NCBI GenBank assembly: GCA_900696645.1 | Contig: CAADGV010000006.1 | Span: 1-64,000 of the forward strand | Length of the DNA stretch: 64,000 bases | Reading direction: 5' to 3' | Source: an uncultured Chlorobiota bacterium | Lineage (GTDB): Bacteria > Bacteroidota > Ignavibacteria > UBA10030 > UBA6906 | Part shown: positions 35,714-44,110 of the stretch, in pieces | Layout of the letters: each line of letters starts with the position of its first letter | Position numbering within the stretch: the stretch's first letter is position 1 | Position numbers and translations under genes: made by a program | The notes under the pieces: model-generated | Told to the model about the DNA's origin: nothing | Database searches by the model: none | What the model saw: the letters and a program-made list of their open reading frames with translations, nothing else

Positions 35714-35914
35714 CTAAGCAGAATGCAGCCGCTGCCTTTTCTTCCGCGGCGGGCGTTGCGGAGCAGCGGTCCCGGCACCGAGTTGTTTTCGAAATGCTTC
35801 TGCACGGCTGCGGATATACTGTAAACGCTGTTTCGGGGTCATATCCTTCATCTCGGCATACATTGAAGCCTGAATGTCGTTCTTCATCTTCACAGCATCA
35901 AACTTCTTCTTCAT
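35714..35914 (-). CDS. Small putative antitoxin partner of the PIN protein
   Basis: 66 residues, basic and helical: MKKKFDAVKMKNDIQ and KDMTPKQRLQYIRS resemble short proteins that I recall beside PIN-domain genes (KFDCVxMK...MTPEE). It overlaps the PIN gene by 17 bases and follows it in transcription. The Arg/Lys-rich C-terminus (PRKKRQR) could bind nucleic acid. A cognate antitoxin role is likely from context but not proven. Confidence 0.65.
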   Translation of the reverse strand: MKKKFDAVKMKNDIQASMYAEMKDMTPKQRLQYIRSRAEAFRKQLGAGTAAPQRPPRKKRQRLHSA

Positions 35915-36365
35915 AACTCAACTCCTTTGGCGATCTGATATCAATAATTGTGTAGCCTTTCCGTAAGTTTACCGCATTGAACTGTCTGATTCTATCGATG
36001 TTGACCAAATGGCGAAAGTTCCAGCTTAGGATCAGATCAGCGTGATAAACGGAAGCCGTCGCCACATGTAGTGCATCATTGTACGAGGAGTCGGTCAATG
36101 CTCCGTCGGATATGTACGCTTCGGCCAGACCTTCTATTTCTTCTGAAACTGTAGCATGCACGATAGATTTGCTGGGGAGGCTGCGAAGAACATTCTGAAA
36201 TCTCGTTGGCGCTGATACTATCTCCGCCTGAGTAGTTTCCGAAACGAGTATAATGAACTTCTTGCTTCGGACGCTTCTGAAGAATTGAGTGCTGTCTTCA
36301 GCAAATTCCGGATCGAAACACCCCCCGAACACTGACGTGTCAACGTAGATGAGTCGCTGCTTCAA
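35898..36365 (-). CDS. PIN-domain protein, VapC-like putative toxin
   Basis: 155-residue PIN-domain nuclease fold, predicted magnesium-dependent RNase. YVDTSVFGG holds the first acidic residue (D9), TQAEIVS a conserved glutamate, and DALHVATA with SWNFRHLVN the C-terminal acidic/Asn region. The next gene in the direction of transcription overlaps by 17 bases and resembles an antitoxin. Toxin-first order is less common for VapBC-type pairs. Confidence 0.85.
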   Translation of the reverse strand: MKQRLIYVDTSVFGGCFDPEFAEDSTQFFRSVRSKKFIILVSETTQAEIVSAPTRFQNVLRSLPSKSIVHATVSEEIEGLAEAYISDGALTDSSYNDALHVATASVYHADLILSWNFRHLVNIDRIRQFNAVNLRKGYTIIDIRSPKELSYEEEV

Positions 36366-36446
36366 CTGTAATGCTTTTCAGGTTTCTGTTTCTGATTTGA
36401 TTCAATATAGCTTGCTTTCGTTGGAATGGCAACACCGGCAGAGGGC

Positions 36447-36560
36447 AGTTTTCATCGCCGAGGCACGGAGGATGTGGAGGGTTTTCACAGATCTGAAATC
36501 TCTGTGTCCTCAGCGTCTCTGCGGTGAATTTTCTTGGTGATTCTTCGTGTTCTCGGCGTC
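36447..36560. repeat. Dispersed imperfect palindromic repeat, copy 4
   Basis: TTTTCATCGCCGAGGCACGG and CAGCGTCTCTGCGGTGAATT as arms, with tail TTTTCTTGGTGATTCTTCGT. It ends at the stop codon of the truncated DUF2652-like frame (36559-36561). Confidence 0.8.
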
Positions 36561-36804
36561 AGTTCGCAAACTCAACACTGCAAAGCAAGGGAATTCGATG
36601 AAACGAATCCTGTCGGGTTGATACATAACCTGCTACCTCTGGCAGGCACATCAAGTCAATGATAATCTCCTCCGCATGAACCAGGTCATCCTTGTGTCGT
36701 CGCAAGAAGCTGGTGTACCCGCTGATGTCCACAATGGCGATGAACAATTGCCTGGTTTCCATTTTGCGGCCTGCAGGGTGTATATGTTGAGATGTCGTTT
36801 CCAT
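36559..36804 (-). pseudogene. Truncated DUF2652-like gene remnant
   Basis: The first about 50 residues (FIAIVDISGYTSFLRRHKDD, then AEEIIIDLM) match the N-terminus of DUF2652 proteins, which resemble class III cyclase domains and are usually about 190 residues or more. After that the frame turns into unrelated sequence and stops exactly at the edge of a dispersed repeat. The gene therefore looks broken by deletion or repeat-linked rearrangement. Confidence 0.65.
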
Positions 36805-36822
36805 TTCCTTTCACTTCATTCA

Positions 36823-36860
36823 TAAAAACAAGACTGCGTCCCTTCGAACGCAGTCTTGTT
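36823..36860 (-). terminator. Rho-independent terminator after the TonB-domain gene
   Basis: AACAAGACTGCGT and its exact complement form a 13-pair stem with an 8-base loop; on the - strand it is followed by TTTTTATG. It lies about 20 bases beyond the stop of the solo TonB-domain gene. Confidence 0.88.
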
Positions 36861-36880
36861 GGTTAATGATGCGCCGAGGT

Positions 36881-37243
36881 TTACTTCCTGTTCTTGAACG
36901 TAAACGGAATTTTCACCCAGCTTTGTACTGCATTGTCCTGCATTTTAGCAGGGGCATACTCGGCGTTGGTAACTGCCGTAATAACGGCGTTGTTGAACAC
37001 CGGATGATCGCCCTTCACCAGATGTACGTGCTTTGCTTTGCCATCTTCACCGACCTGAACCTCAACAACCACTTCTCCCTCCATGCCGTAGAGACGGGCA
37101 AAGTCGGGATAGGCGGGCTTGTCGATGCGGACGATCTCCGCAGGTTTCATTGCCGGCGTTGCAGTGGCAACCACAGATTCGTTTCCGTTGATGGACGAAA
37201 GCGAGACGATGGACGAGGCGAGTGTTGCAAGAAGGTAGTTCAT
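36881..37243 (-). CDS. Solo TonB C-terminal domain protein
   Basis: 120 residues: a signal-peptide-like start (MNYLLATLASSIVSLSS) followed by a TonB C-terminal domain (about 40-118) with YPDFARLYGMEGEVVVEVQV, and NNAVITAVTNAEYAPA. The long periplasmic linker and clear N-terminal anchor of true TonB are missing. It may be an energy-transducer relative acting in the periplasm, or an adapter. AGGAGTAACCC precedes the ATG, and a strong terminator follows. Confidence 0.85.
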   Translation of the reverse strand: MNYLLATLASSIVSLSSINGNESVVATATPAMKPAEIVRIDKPAYPDFARLYGMEGEVVVEVQVGEDGKAKHVHLVKGDHPVFNNAVITAVTNAEYAPAKMQDNAVQSWVKIPFTFKNRK

Positions 37244-37311
37244 GGGTTACTCCTTTTATGATTGTTTGTTATGATTGATTGTTGGTTGTGTGATTCTGTT
37301 TATTGTGTTGT

Positions 37312-37539
37312 TTAGAAAATTCCCCGTGCAATACAGTACGGGATGATGATGTACACCAGCGTATCTCTGACGAGGTAGTAGCCGCCGACAATCCAGAAGA
37401 TTCTCCATCCCCGCAGCTTGATCAGCTCCTTGAATCCATCCCGCTTGACAATCAGAATGCTGTCGAAGATGTAGGATTTGTAGAGACGGAACAGGATGTT
37501 CTGTTGAACGGTGCTGCTGACGATTGCCCAAGATTTCAT
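37312..37539 (-). CDS. Small membrane protein, unknown
   Basis: 75 residues beginning at ATG 37539, where AAAGGATACTAAC gives a ribosome site; a longer in-frame start reaches into the upstream palindrome. FWIVGGYYLVRDTLVYIIIPYCIA (as two adjoining hydrophobic halves, about 47-70) would span the membrane once. No family was recognised. It lies between the TonB-domain gene and the methyltransferase gene. Confidence 0.6.
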   Translation of the reverse strand: MKSWAIVSSTVQQNILFRLYKSYIFDSILIVKRDGFKELIKLRGWRIFWIVGGYYLVRDTLVYIIIPYCIARGIF

Positions 37540-37595
37540 TGTTAGTATCCTTTTCTTGAAACCGTTGAAACGATTTCTCGTTTCAGTTTTGCATT

Positions 37596-37625
37596 GCCAG
37601 CCCACGACTGAAGTCGTGGGCTGGC
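37596..37625. repeat. Perfect 14-bp inverted repeat, REP-like hairpin
   Basis: GCCAGCCCACGACT, two bases GA, then the exact complement AGTCGTGGGCTGGC. Similar GCCCACGACT hairpins are widespread single-copy or REP-like elements in many bacteria. It lies between two - strand genes and could also act as a weak transcription attenuator, though no T run follows. Confidence 0.85.
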
Positions 37626-37645
37626 CGAATCAACTCCTATTCGTT

Positions 37646-38401
37646 TCAGTTCACTGCTTGCTGTAACTGCTTCGTCTTGAACGACGGAACCAGCATCGGC
37701 ACCGTGTGGCGATAGTCCTCGTACTTCGCTCCGTGTTCGTCAACAAGGTCACGCTCCTCAAGCTGAATCGCGATGAGGATGTATGCGCTCGTTGCAATAG
37801 CAAAGAGGAGGTGTGTCACAGTCATCGTTGGGGTTGACCAAAACACCATCAACCAGCCAACATACAATGGGTGACGGACGAACTTGTACAAGCTGGGCGT
37901 CTTGAACTGCAGACGCGTGTACTCTTTGCCACGCAAGTAGAGCCACACCTGACGCAAGCCGAAGAGATCGAAATGGTTGATCAGGAATGTCGCATAGAGA
38001 ACAAGCGCCCAACCGATACCGAACAGCGAGTAAAGGACGATCCTTCCGACAACATCCTCTGCATTCCAAATAACCCCGCCAATCGGCTGCCAGAAGTTGA
38101 ACAACAGAATAAGCGCGGCGCTCGAAAAGAGAACGTACGTGCTGCGCTCGGCAGGTTTCGGGATGAACTTCGTCCACCACCGCTTGAATGCCGGGCGTGC
38201 CATCACACTGTGTTGAATGGCGAACAATCCGAGCAAAGCGGAATTGATGAGCAGCGCCTCACCGAACGGAATCTCCGGCTGCCCGTCAATCGTCTTCGGA
38301 ACGAAGAAGTTGCCGATGAACCCGATGGCGTACAGGAACGTGCTGAAGAAGAGCGCGTAGCTGAATACTCCGTACAGAAAAACAGCGATGCGTTTGAACA
38401 T
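37646..38401 (-). CDS. mddA: MddA-like methanethiol S-methyltransferase (isoprenylcysteine methyltransferase family)
   Basis: 251-residue integral membrane methyltransferase with about six hydrophobic segments. The C-terminal SAM-binding block FVRHPLYVGWLMVFWSTP (about 174-191) and LEERDLVDEHGAKYEDYR (about 215-232) define the isoprenylcysteine/NnrU group, and overall order resembles MddA, which makes dimethyl sulfide from methanethiol. AGGAGGTACAACA precedes the ATG. The MddA subfamily is a recall-based call; a different small-thiol or lipid substrate is possible. Confidence 0.75.
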   Translation of the reverse strand: MFKRIAVFLYGVFSYALFFSTFLYAIGFIGNFFVPKTIDGQPEIPFGEALLINSALLGLFAIQHSVMARPAFKRWWTKFIPKPAERSTYVLFSSAALILLFNFWQPIGGVIWNAEDVVGRIVLYSLFGIGWALVLYATFLINHFDLFGLRQVWLYLRGKEYTRLQFKTPSLYKFVRHPLYVGWLMVFWSTPTMTVTHLLFAIATSAYILIAIQLEERDLVDEHGAKYEDYRHTVPMLVPSFKTKQLQQAVN

Positions 38402-38844
38402 TGTTGTACCTCCTATGTTGTTGATGATTGATATTTTTGACGGCCTGAACCGTCGCTAATGACGATGCAAATATAGCTTGTCGAGGGGGGCGAAGTCTTT
38501 CAGGCTTGTGGCGAAGTGTAGGATTGATGTCGCAGGGGGTTGGCAGGGTTGCGAAACCCGGCCTGAAATTGTCGTATAGACTTGTTCTCTTGTCGCACCC
38601 TATTGCAGAAATGTAGCCGGAGCAAGAATTACCCCCATCTAAGGTGAGCACACTGAGCAGGAGACTCCTTTTCTGTGGTGTCCCCAAAGGGGAAATGTCA
38701 ACGCAAGCTATGGGATTGGATCTGCTTCCTGAACCTCCCCGTCGATTTCACCGTATACCTTGTATCCGCAATCTGACTCCAAATAGCGGTCTCGACCAGC
38801 GGATGGATGATTGGAAGCGTTCTTTGAATAATGGAATACGGAAG
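38402..38844. other. Intergenic region, 443 bases
   Basis: Lies between two divergent genes. It contains the ribosome site of the methyltransferase gene and a short GACGG/CCGTC hairpin at 38439-38454 that is too weak to call a terminator. An open frame from 38644 runs into the LysE gene but lacks family-like sequence before 38845. Nothing else was identified. Confidence 0.6.
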
Positions 38845-39456
38845 ATGAGTGATTTCCCGCTCTACCTGACAATGGTCACTGCCGCCATCCTCAGTCCCGG
38901 TCCGGGCGTGACACTGACGCTCACGAATGCGTTACGCTTTGGATTGATCGAAACGATGGAAGGAATTGTCGGCGTGGCCGTCGGCGCAATGGCCGTTGCT
39001 ACCATCTCCGCTTCGGGGGTCGGAATACTGCTGGCAGCTTCACCGCTGGCGTTCGACGTGATGAAGTATGCGGGGGCGGCCTATCTGATCTTTCTCGGCG
39101 TCAGAATGTGGCGCTCGCCGGCAAAGCCGCCCGCCGAAATCTCCTCACGAACATCAAGTTGGAGGCGCCGCTTCGTGGAAGGATTGTCGCTGCAGTTTTC
39201 CAACCCGAAAGCCATTTTCTTCTTCATCTCCATCTTTCCGCAATTCATCAGTCCCGACGGATCGTACTTCGCACAGTTCACGCTGCTTGTGCTGACGTAC
39301 GGCGCGCTGGTCGTTGCGGTCCATTTTCTCTATGCGTTGACAGCGAGCAAGACCAGGAGATGGCTAAATTCTCCGCGGGGCAGATCAGTGGTGAACAAAG
39401 CAGGCGGTTGCGCATTCATCTTCTTCGGCATTGCCCTTGCCAATTCGAATCTGTAA
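38845..39456 (+). CDS. LysE/RhtB-family exporter
   Basis: Inner-membrane exporter of about 203 residues with six hydrophobic segments. The N-terminal signature AAILSPGPGVTLTLTNALRFG (split across residues about 10-30) with the SPGP motif is typical of LysE/RhtB amino-acid exporters, and FSNPKAIFFFISIFPQF is the conserved fifth-segment motif. The start at 38845 is chosen from family length; in-frame starts at 38644 and 38704 add a non-conserved, non-hydrophobic leader. It converges with the hybrid regulator gene. Substrate unknown. Confidence 0.88.
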   Translation: MSDFPLYLTMVTAAILSPGPGVTLTLTNALRFGLIETMEGIVGVAVGAMAVATISASGVGILLAASPLAFDVMKYAGAAYLIFLGVRMWRSPAKPPAEISSRTSSWRRRFVEGLSLQFSNPKAIFFFISIFPQFISPDGSYFAQFTLLVLTYGALVVAVHFLYALTASKTRRWLNSPRGRSVVNKAGGCAFIFFGIALANSNL

Positions 39457-39490
39457 AGTGAAATGAGTGTGGCTGGAAGCGGGAAAGTTG

Positions 39491-42400
39491 CTAAGTGTGA
39501 GTAGAGGATTTTCGGTACTCCGACGGACTCATGCCGAACTCCTCGCCGAAGCTGCGCGTGAAATATGCCTGACTGCCGAAGCCAACCTGATAGGCAATCT
39601 CGGCAAGCGAGCCGGCATCTTTGCGGATGAGCTCTGCGGCGCGTTGGAGGCGGAATGATCGGATCAACTCGTTCGGGCCTTTGTTGGTGAGGGCTTTGAG
39701 TTTGCGGTGAAGCTGCGAGCGGCTCATGCCGATTTCGGCAGCGAGTGTTTCCACACTGAATTCCTCTTCGGCAAGATGGTTTTCGATGATGGCGGTGACG
39801 CGTTCGAGAAAGACTTTCTGCTGTGAAGGAACAGTTACTTCCGTTGGCTTCAGCAACATTTCGCTGCTGAATTTCTCACGGAGTTGTTTTCGGATTTGAA
39901 TGAGATTGCGGACGCGTACTTGGAGTTCTTGCGGATTAAATGGCTTCATCAAATAATCGTCTGCGCCCGATTCCAATCCCTCTAACTTATTCTCAGTAGT
40001 AGCTTTAGCGGTGAGGAGAATGACGGGGATGTGGTTCGTTTTCTCATTCGTTTTGATTGCCCGGCACAATTTGTACCCATCCATCTCCGGCATCATAATA
40101 TCACTAATGATGAGGTCGGGCATGAAATCTTCGGCCTTACGAACGCCATCCCTTCCATTGTCCGCCTGAATGATTGTGTACTCTTCAGTAAGCTGTTCCC
40201 TGATAAAATTCCGCAGGTCGGCGTTGTCTTCCACCACAAGTACCCTCGACTCGTCTGATGTTTCAGAAACAACCGGTTCTTCCGGTATTAGCGTTTCGAG
40301 ATCGGGATAGACTTTCAAATCATGCGTTTCAATTCTATCATCATCCTTCACAATCTCCCCCTCATCAAGATGCGCCGAGCCAAGCGGCAATCGGACGGTG
40401 AATGTCGTTCCTTCACCGTCGGTACTTTGTACGGCAACAGAACCGTGATGTAACTCCACAAGTTCTTTCACCAGTGCCAGCCCGATGCCCGTACCTTCAT
40501 AGCCGGGACGGGAGTAATCTTCAACCTGATAGAATCTATCAAACACATAAGGAAGCTTTGATGCAGGAATTCCCGTTCCGGTATCCTTCACAGAAATCTC
40601 AACACACTGAACATCTTCAACAGCATGACCTGATGAGAGAGAGATATCAACACTTCCGCCATGAGGCGTGAACTTCAATGCATTCGAAATGAGATTAACA
40701 AGCACTTTCTCAATCTTGTCATGATCAAAATGCGCGAAGACGGGACTTTGTCCGGCAGAATCAGGGGATGCCCCGTTGAACGTCAGGTCGATTCCTTTGT
40801 GTTGGGCGTACGAAGTAAGAGATGCCGTCGTTCGCTTGACGAAAGCGACAATGTCGGTATTAGCGGCGCGCAGCGTCATGCCGCCGGCTTCGATTTTTGA
40901 GAGATCGAGAAGTTGATTGATGAAATGCAGCAGTCGCCGTGCATTCCTGTCCATGACAGTATAATCACGCAGATGCTGTACTCCATCCTTGTGCATCAGC
41001 CGGTCAAGATGGCCGAGGATGACGGTAAGCGGCGTGCGGAATTCATGCGAAATGTTGGCGAAGAAATGGGATTTCTGAACATCAATTTCGCGCAGGCGTT
41101 CCGCCTGTTCGTGCAGCCGATTGCGCTGTGCAACAACTTCGCCTGTCCGTTCAGCAACAATCCTCTCCAACTCATGGCTTCGTTGCTCGAGCTTCCTTGT
41201 CCGGATTTTTGTGTAGAGAAAGACGAACAATGTGCCGAAGATGACGTACAACCCGATGGTCCAGGGAGAGAGATACCAGGGGGGCAGAATGGTGAATGCG
41301 AGGCTTGCGGGGGCGTCGCTCCGGGTTCCGTCCGCAGTTATGGCCTGCACTTCAAACGTGTACGTACCGGGTTGCAGTGAGCCGAATGCTACCGTTCGTT
41401 GGCTCGTCGGCTCCTGCCACGCTGTATCAGTGTCAATAAGCCGGTACCTGAATTGAAGCCCTTCCGGATCTTTGAAGCTGATGCCGCTGAATCGAATGAC
41501 GCAGAAGTTCTCCGAATGAGAGAATTTCTGTTCGTTCTCCAGTTTGCGGTCAATACCGTTGATGCGAAGGCCCGCAATGGAAACCAGCGGAGGGATGATG
41601 CGACCACTCTCGTTGCCGTAGTTGAAGAGCGTCAAATGCTCGGATGTGATAGTCCAGATCGTCTTCACCCCCGGGATAAAGCCGATGCCGAGAATCTGCT
41701 CTCCCGATAATCGCGGCTGACGGAACAGAATGTTGCTGTCGGGTTCGGTGTACTGTACGCCGGTGGATGTGCCGATCCACAAACGTCCTTCTTCATCCTC
41801 GACCATCCTCCAAATAGCGTTGTTCTGAAGGCCGTGTTCCGATCCGAGCGTGTGAAACTTGCCGTCGCGGTAGATGGAAATGCCGTTGAAGCGGGTACCA
41901 ATCCAGATGTCGCCGTTGCGACGCCGGACGATCGAACGGACGCGGTCACTCACAAGTCCGTCACCAACAGTGAAAATGCGTGAGGGTGAATACTTTGTAC
42001 CGTTCGGACTGAGTACATAGACTCCTCCATTAAATCGTGCAATCCACAAGTTTCCATTCGGCAGTTCGCAAATGGATTGTGCGGTTCCGCCTACAGCCTC
42101 TCCGCCGATGTCATACTTCTCAACGACACGGGCTGTACCTAAATCAACCTGAACCAGGGGCCCCGTCCGGATATTGTACCACAGTTGATTGTTTCTTGTT
42201 ATTGTTATGCCGAGCGGCGAGCCTTTCGGAAGTTCCACACCCGGGCGCAACGTGCGGAGCGGCTCGAGAATCGAGTGCTGGCCCGGTCGTGACGTAATTC
42301 GATAGTTTCGTAAACCGCCCCATTCGGACGCGACCCACAAAGTCCCATCGGGTGCAATATCCGCCGCAAATCCTCCCCGCAGATCCGAATCCTTGCTGTA

Positions 42401-43531
42401 TTCGCGTATGACAGAGGGAGCATTGTGGGGATGGCGCTGCCAGACTCCATCACTGTTTTTCCAAAATTCCAATACCAGGTTTTGAGCCGGAACAAAGAGA
42501 TGGCCGGATGCATCGACTGCGACCGCTTTATTCAGAATCTCGTGAAGAAGGTTTTCAATGCGAAATTTCAGGATGTTCCGGTAGGAAAGTTTGGAAAGCC
42601 CTTTACTCCTGCTTCCGACCCAAAGGTTGTCCTCGCGGTCAACATAACAAACGTTAATGTCATTTCCGGACAAGCCGTTTTCGGTGGAAAACCGGACAAC
42701 CTCTCCTCGCGGGAAGTTCTTCCTGGAGACTTTAACAATACCCGATGAGGATGAGAACCAAAGATTGCCGTCCTGATCGCCGGCAACCGAATGCAACGCC
42801 CCCGAGCGCAATGCGACTCGATCCACAATGCGGCCGTTTGAGACTTTGACCACCACGCCTTCCCGCGTTCCGAACCACAATGTACCATCAGCATCCTCGA
42901 AGAGACTCAAGAAGACAGGATCATCAGTGCCGAATTGCATCCGGCTTGGGGAAGCGCCGGCGGGTGCGGATGAATACAGCAAGCCGTTCGCGACGAAGAG
43001 GATTGAACCGTCTTTGGTCTGATGAATGAGCCCTATCCAGCCCGTATCCTTTTCGACGGGGAAGATGGAAGCAGAGTCATTTTCGATCCGATACAGGCCG
43101 GTGCTTGAGGAACACCAGATAACGCCGGTGCGGTCCTCCATAATTTGCGCGACCGTATTGCTGTTCTGGGTTTCGCCGACACGAATGGTGCTCATTTTGC
43201 CGTCGCGCAGTTTGCTCACTCCGCTGCCATGCGTACCTGCGTAAATTGTGCCGGGTGAGACGCGGCTTTCTATGATGGACCAGACCAGTGTGGCGGGCAA
43301 ACCATCTGCAGGCCCGATTGATTTGAACGAAACTCCGTCATACACCGCCATTCCGCCGTCTCCGCCAACCCACAGGTAACCTTTCGAGTCCTGATAGATG
43401 CAGGTGACCCAATTGGAAGGGAGTCCGTGGCTGATGTTGTAGTGATCAAAGAGGTAGGATTGTGCAAACGCAGAAACGTTAAACGCAACATGAAGTGCAA
43501 GAAGGAATCCGGCCAAGCGAGCAATTGGCAT
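39491..43531 (-). CDS. Hybrid two-component system protein (propeller sensor, kinase, receiver, AraC HTH)
   Basis: Complete signalling pathway in one chain of 1346 residues. After a signal peptide (ending SAFAQ) come propeller repeats with GxxWIGT-like motifs (about 30-640), a Y_Y_Y domain (about 690-760), one membrane helix (about 775-800), HisKA with FFANISHEFRTPLTVILGH (H near 855), a HATPase (GTGIGLALVKELVELHHG), a receiver (VVEDNADL, IISDIMMPEMDGY, LTAKA) and an AraC HTH (EIGMSRSQLHRKLKAL; IAYQVGFGSQAYFTRSF). This is the HTCS layout used by Bacteroidota for glycan loci. The pectin locus lacks a local regulator, so it is a candidate, but distance of 15 kb leaves that open. Confidence 0.95.
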   Translation of the reverse strand: MPIARLAGFLLALHVAFNVSAFAQSYLFDHYNISHGLPSNWVTCIYQDSKGYLWVGGDGGMAVYDGVSFKSIGPADGLPATLVWSIIESRVSPGTIYAGTHGSGVSKLRDGKMSTIRVGETQNSNTVAQIMEDRTGVIWCSSSTGLYRIENDSASIFPVEKDTGWIGLIHQTKDGSILFVANGLLYSSAPAGASPSRMQFGTDDPVFLSLFEDADGTLWFGTREGVVVKVSNGRIVDRVALRSGALHSVAGDQDGNLWFSSSSGIVKVSRKNFPRGEVVRFSTENGLSGNDINVCYVDREDNLWVGSRSKGLSKLSYRNILKFRIENLLHEILNKAVAVDASGHLFVPAQNLVLEFWKNSDGVWQRHPHNAPSVIREYSKDSDLRGGFAADIAPDGTLWVASEWGGLRNYRITSRPGQHSILEPLRTLRPGVELPKGSPLGITITRNNQLWYNIRTGPLVQVDLGTARVVEKYDIGGEAVGGTAQSICELPNGNLWIARFNGGVYVLSPNGTKYSPSRIFTVGDGLVSDRVRSIVRRRNGDIWIGTRFNGISIYRDGKFHTLGSEHGLQNNAIWRMVEDEEGRLWIGTSTGVQYTEPDSNILFRQPRLSGEQILGIGFIPGVKTIWTITSEHLTLFNYGNESGRIIPPLVSIAGLRINGIDRKLENEQKFSHSENFCVIRFSGISFKDPEGLQFRYRLIDTDTAWQEPTSQRTVAFGSLQPGTYTFEVQAITADGTRSDAPASLAFTILPPWYLSPWTIGLYVIFGTLFVFLYTKIRTRKLEQRSHELERIVAERTGEVVAQRNRLHEQAERLREIDVQKSHFFANISHEFRTPLTVILGHLDRLMHKDGVQHLRDYTVMDRNARRLLHFINQLLDLSKIEAGGMTLRAANTDIVAFVKRTTASLTSYAQHKGIDLTFNGASPDSAGQSPVFAHFDHDKIEKVLVNLISNALKFTPHGGSVDISLSSGHAVEDVQCVEISVKDTGTGIPASKLPYVFDRFYQVEDYSRPGYEGTGIGLALVKELVELHHGSVAVQSTDGEGTTFTVRLPLGSAHLDEGEIVKDDDRIETHDLKVYPDLETLIPEEPVVSETSDESRVLVVEDNADLRNFIREQLTEEYTIIQADNGRDGVRKAEDFMPDLIISDIMMPEMDGYKLCRAIKTNEKTNHIPVILLTAKATTENKLEGLESGADDYLMKPFNPQELQVRVRNLIQIRKQLREKFSSEMLLKPTEVTVPSQQKVFLERVTAIIENHLAEEEFSVETLAAEIGMSRSQLHRKLKALTNKGPNELIRSFRLQRAAELIRKDAGSLAEIAYQVGFGSQAYFTRSFGEEFGMSPSEYRKSSTHT

Positions 43532-43804
43532 GGTCAGTTTGCGTTGGGGATGTGAAAAAGAACAAATCTTGGTGAGAAAATAACCATCCTGTGGGTGTTA
43601 CGCAACTGGTGGAGAGGGTAAACCACGAAGTACACGAAGGTGATAGGGGGTGATGGGAACGAGGGGCCGGGTGTTCAGGCCGTTTCAGCGTGTAAACACC
43701 CAAACATGATTGCCGGCGTTGAATGTTGGCCGCTTTTGTAAATTAGCGCGTTTACCTATATTGGTTGTAAGACTGGGATGCGATGAAAACACCAAGGGAA
43801 CCAA

Positions 43805-44110
43805 ATGGAACGTTCAGGTAAAACAGCATTTGATGAGTTGTTGCACGCGTTGCCCGGCGGCAACTTGATTCGGAAAGGTTTGGAGGACTTGGGGAACGGA
43901 GAGCAGAGTGTGCCCGCACTTCTGGTTCAAATTGGAGGGCCGCGCTTACGAAGCATCGGACTTAACGTTCCAGGAGGCCGCGAGAACCCCGAGCATGCTC
44001 TGTACGAACTTCTCTCAACGGAGAATCCCGACTCCGCCCACTCACGATACAATGCCCTCATCCGAACACTTGTCAGTTTTGAGCGAGCTGCGGAATGCGC
44101 CGTAAAGTAG
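43805..44110 (+). CDS. Small protein paired with a nucleotidyltransferase, putative antitoxin
   Basis: 101 residues, no recognised family. AAGGGAACC precedes the ATG. The sequence is acidic and probably folded, without membrane segments. Its end overlaps the start of the nucleotidyltransferase-like gene by 16 bases, so the two are co-translated. By analogy with other two-gene nucleotidyltransferase modules the small upstream partner would be the antitoxin; this is inference from arrangement. Confidence 0.65.
   Translation: MERSGKTAFDELLHALPGGNLIRKGLEDLGNGEQSVPALLVQIGGPRLRSIGLNVPGGRENPEHALYELLSTENPDSAHSRYNALIRTLVSFERAAECAVK

Noticed and set aside
38644-38844. Extended N-terminus of the LysE gene
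   Set aside because: Not hydrophobic, not conserved-looking, and would make the protein longer than the family.
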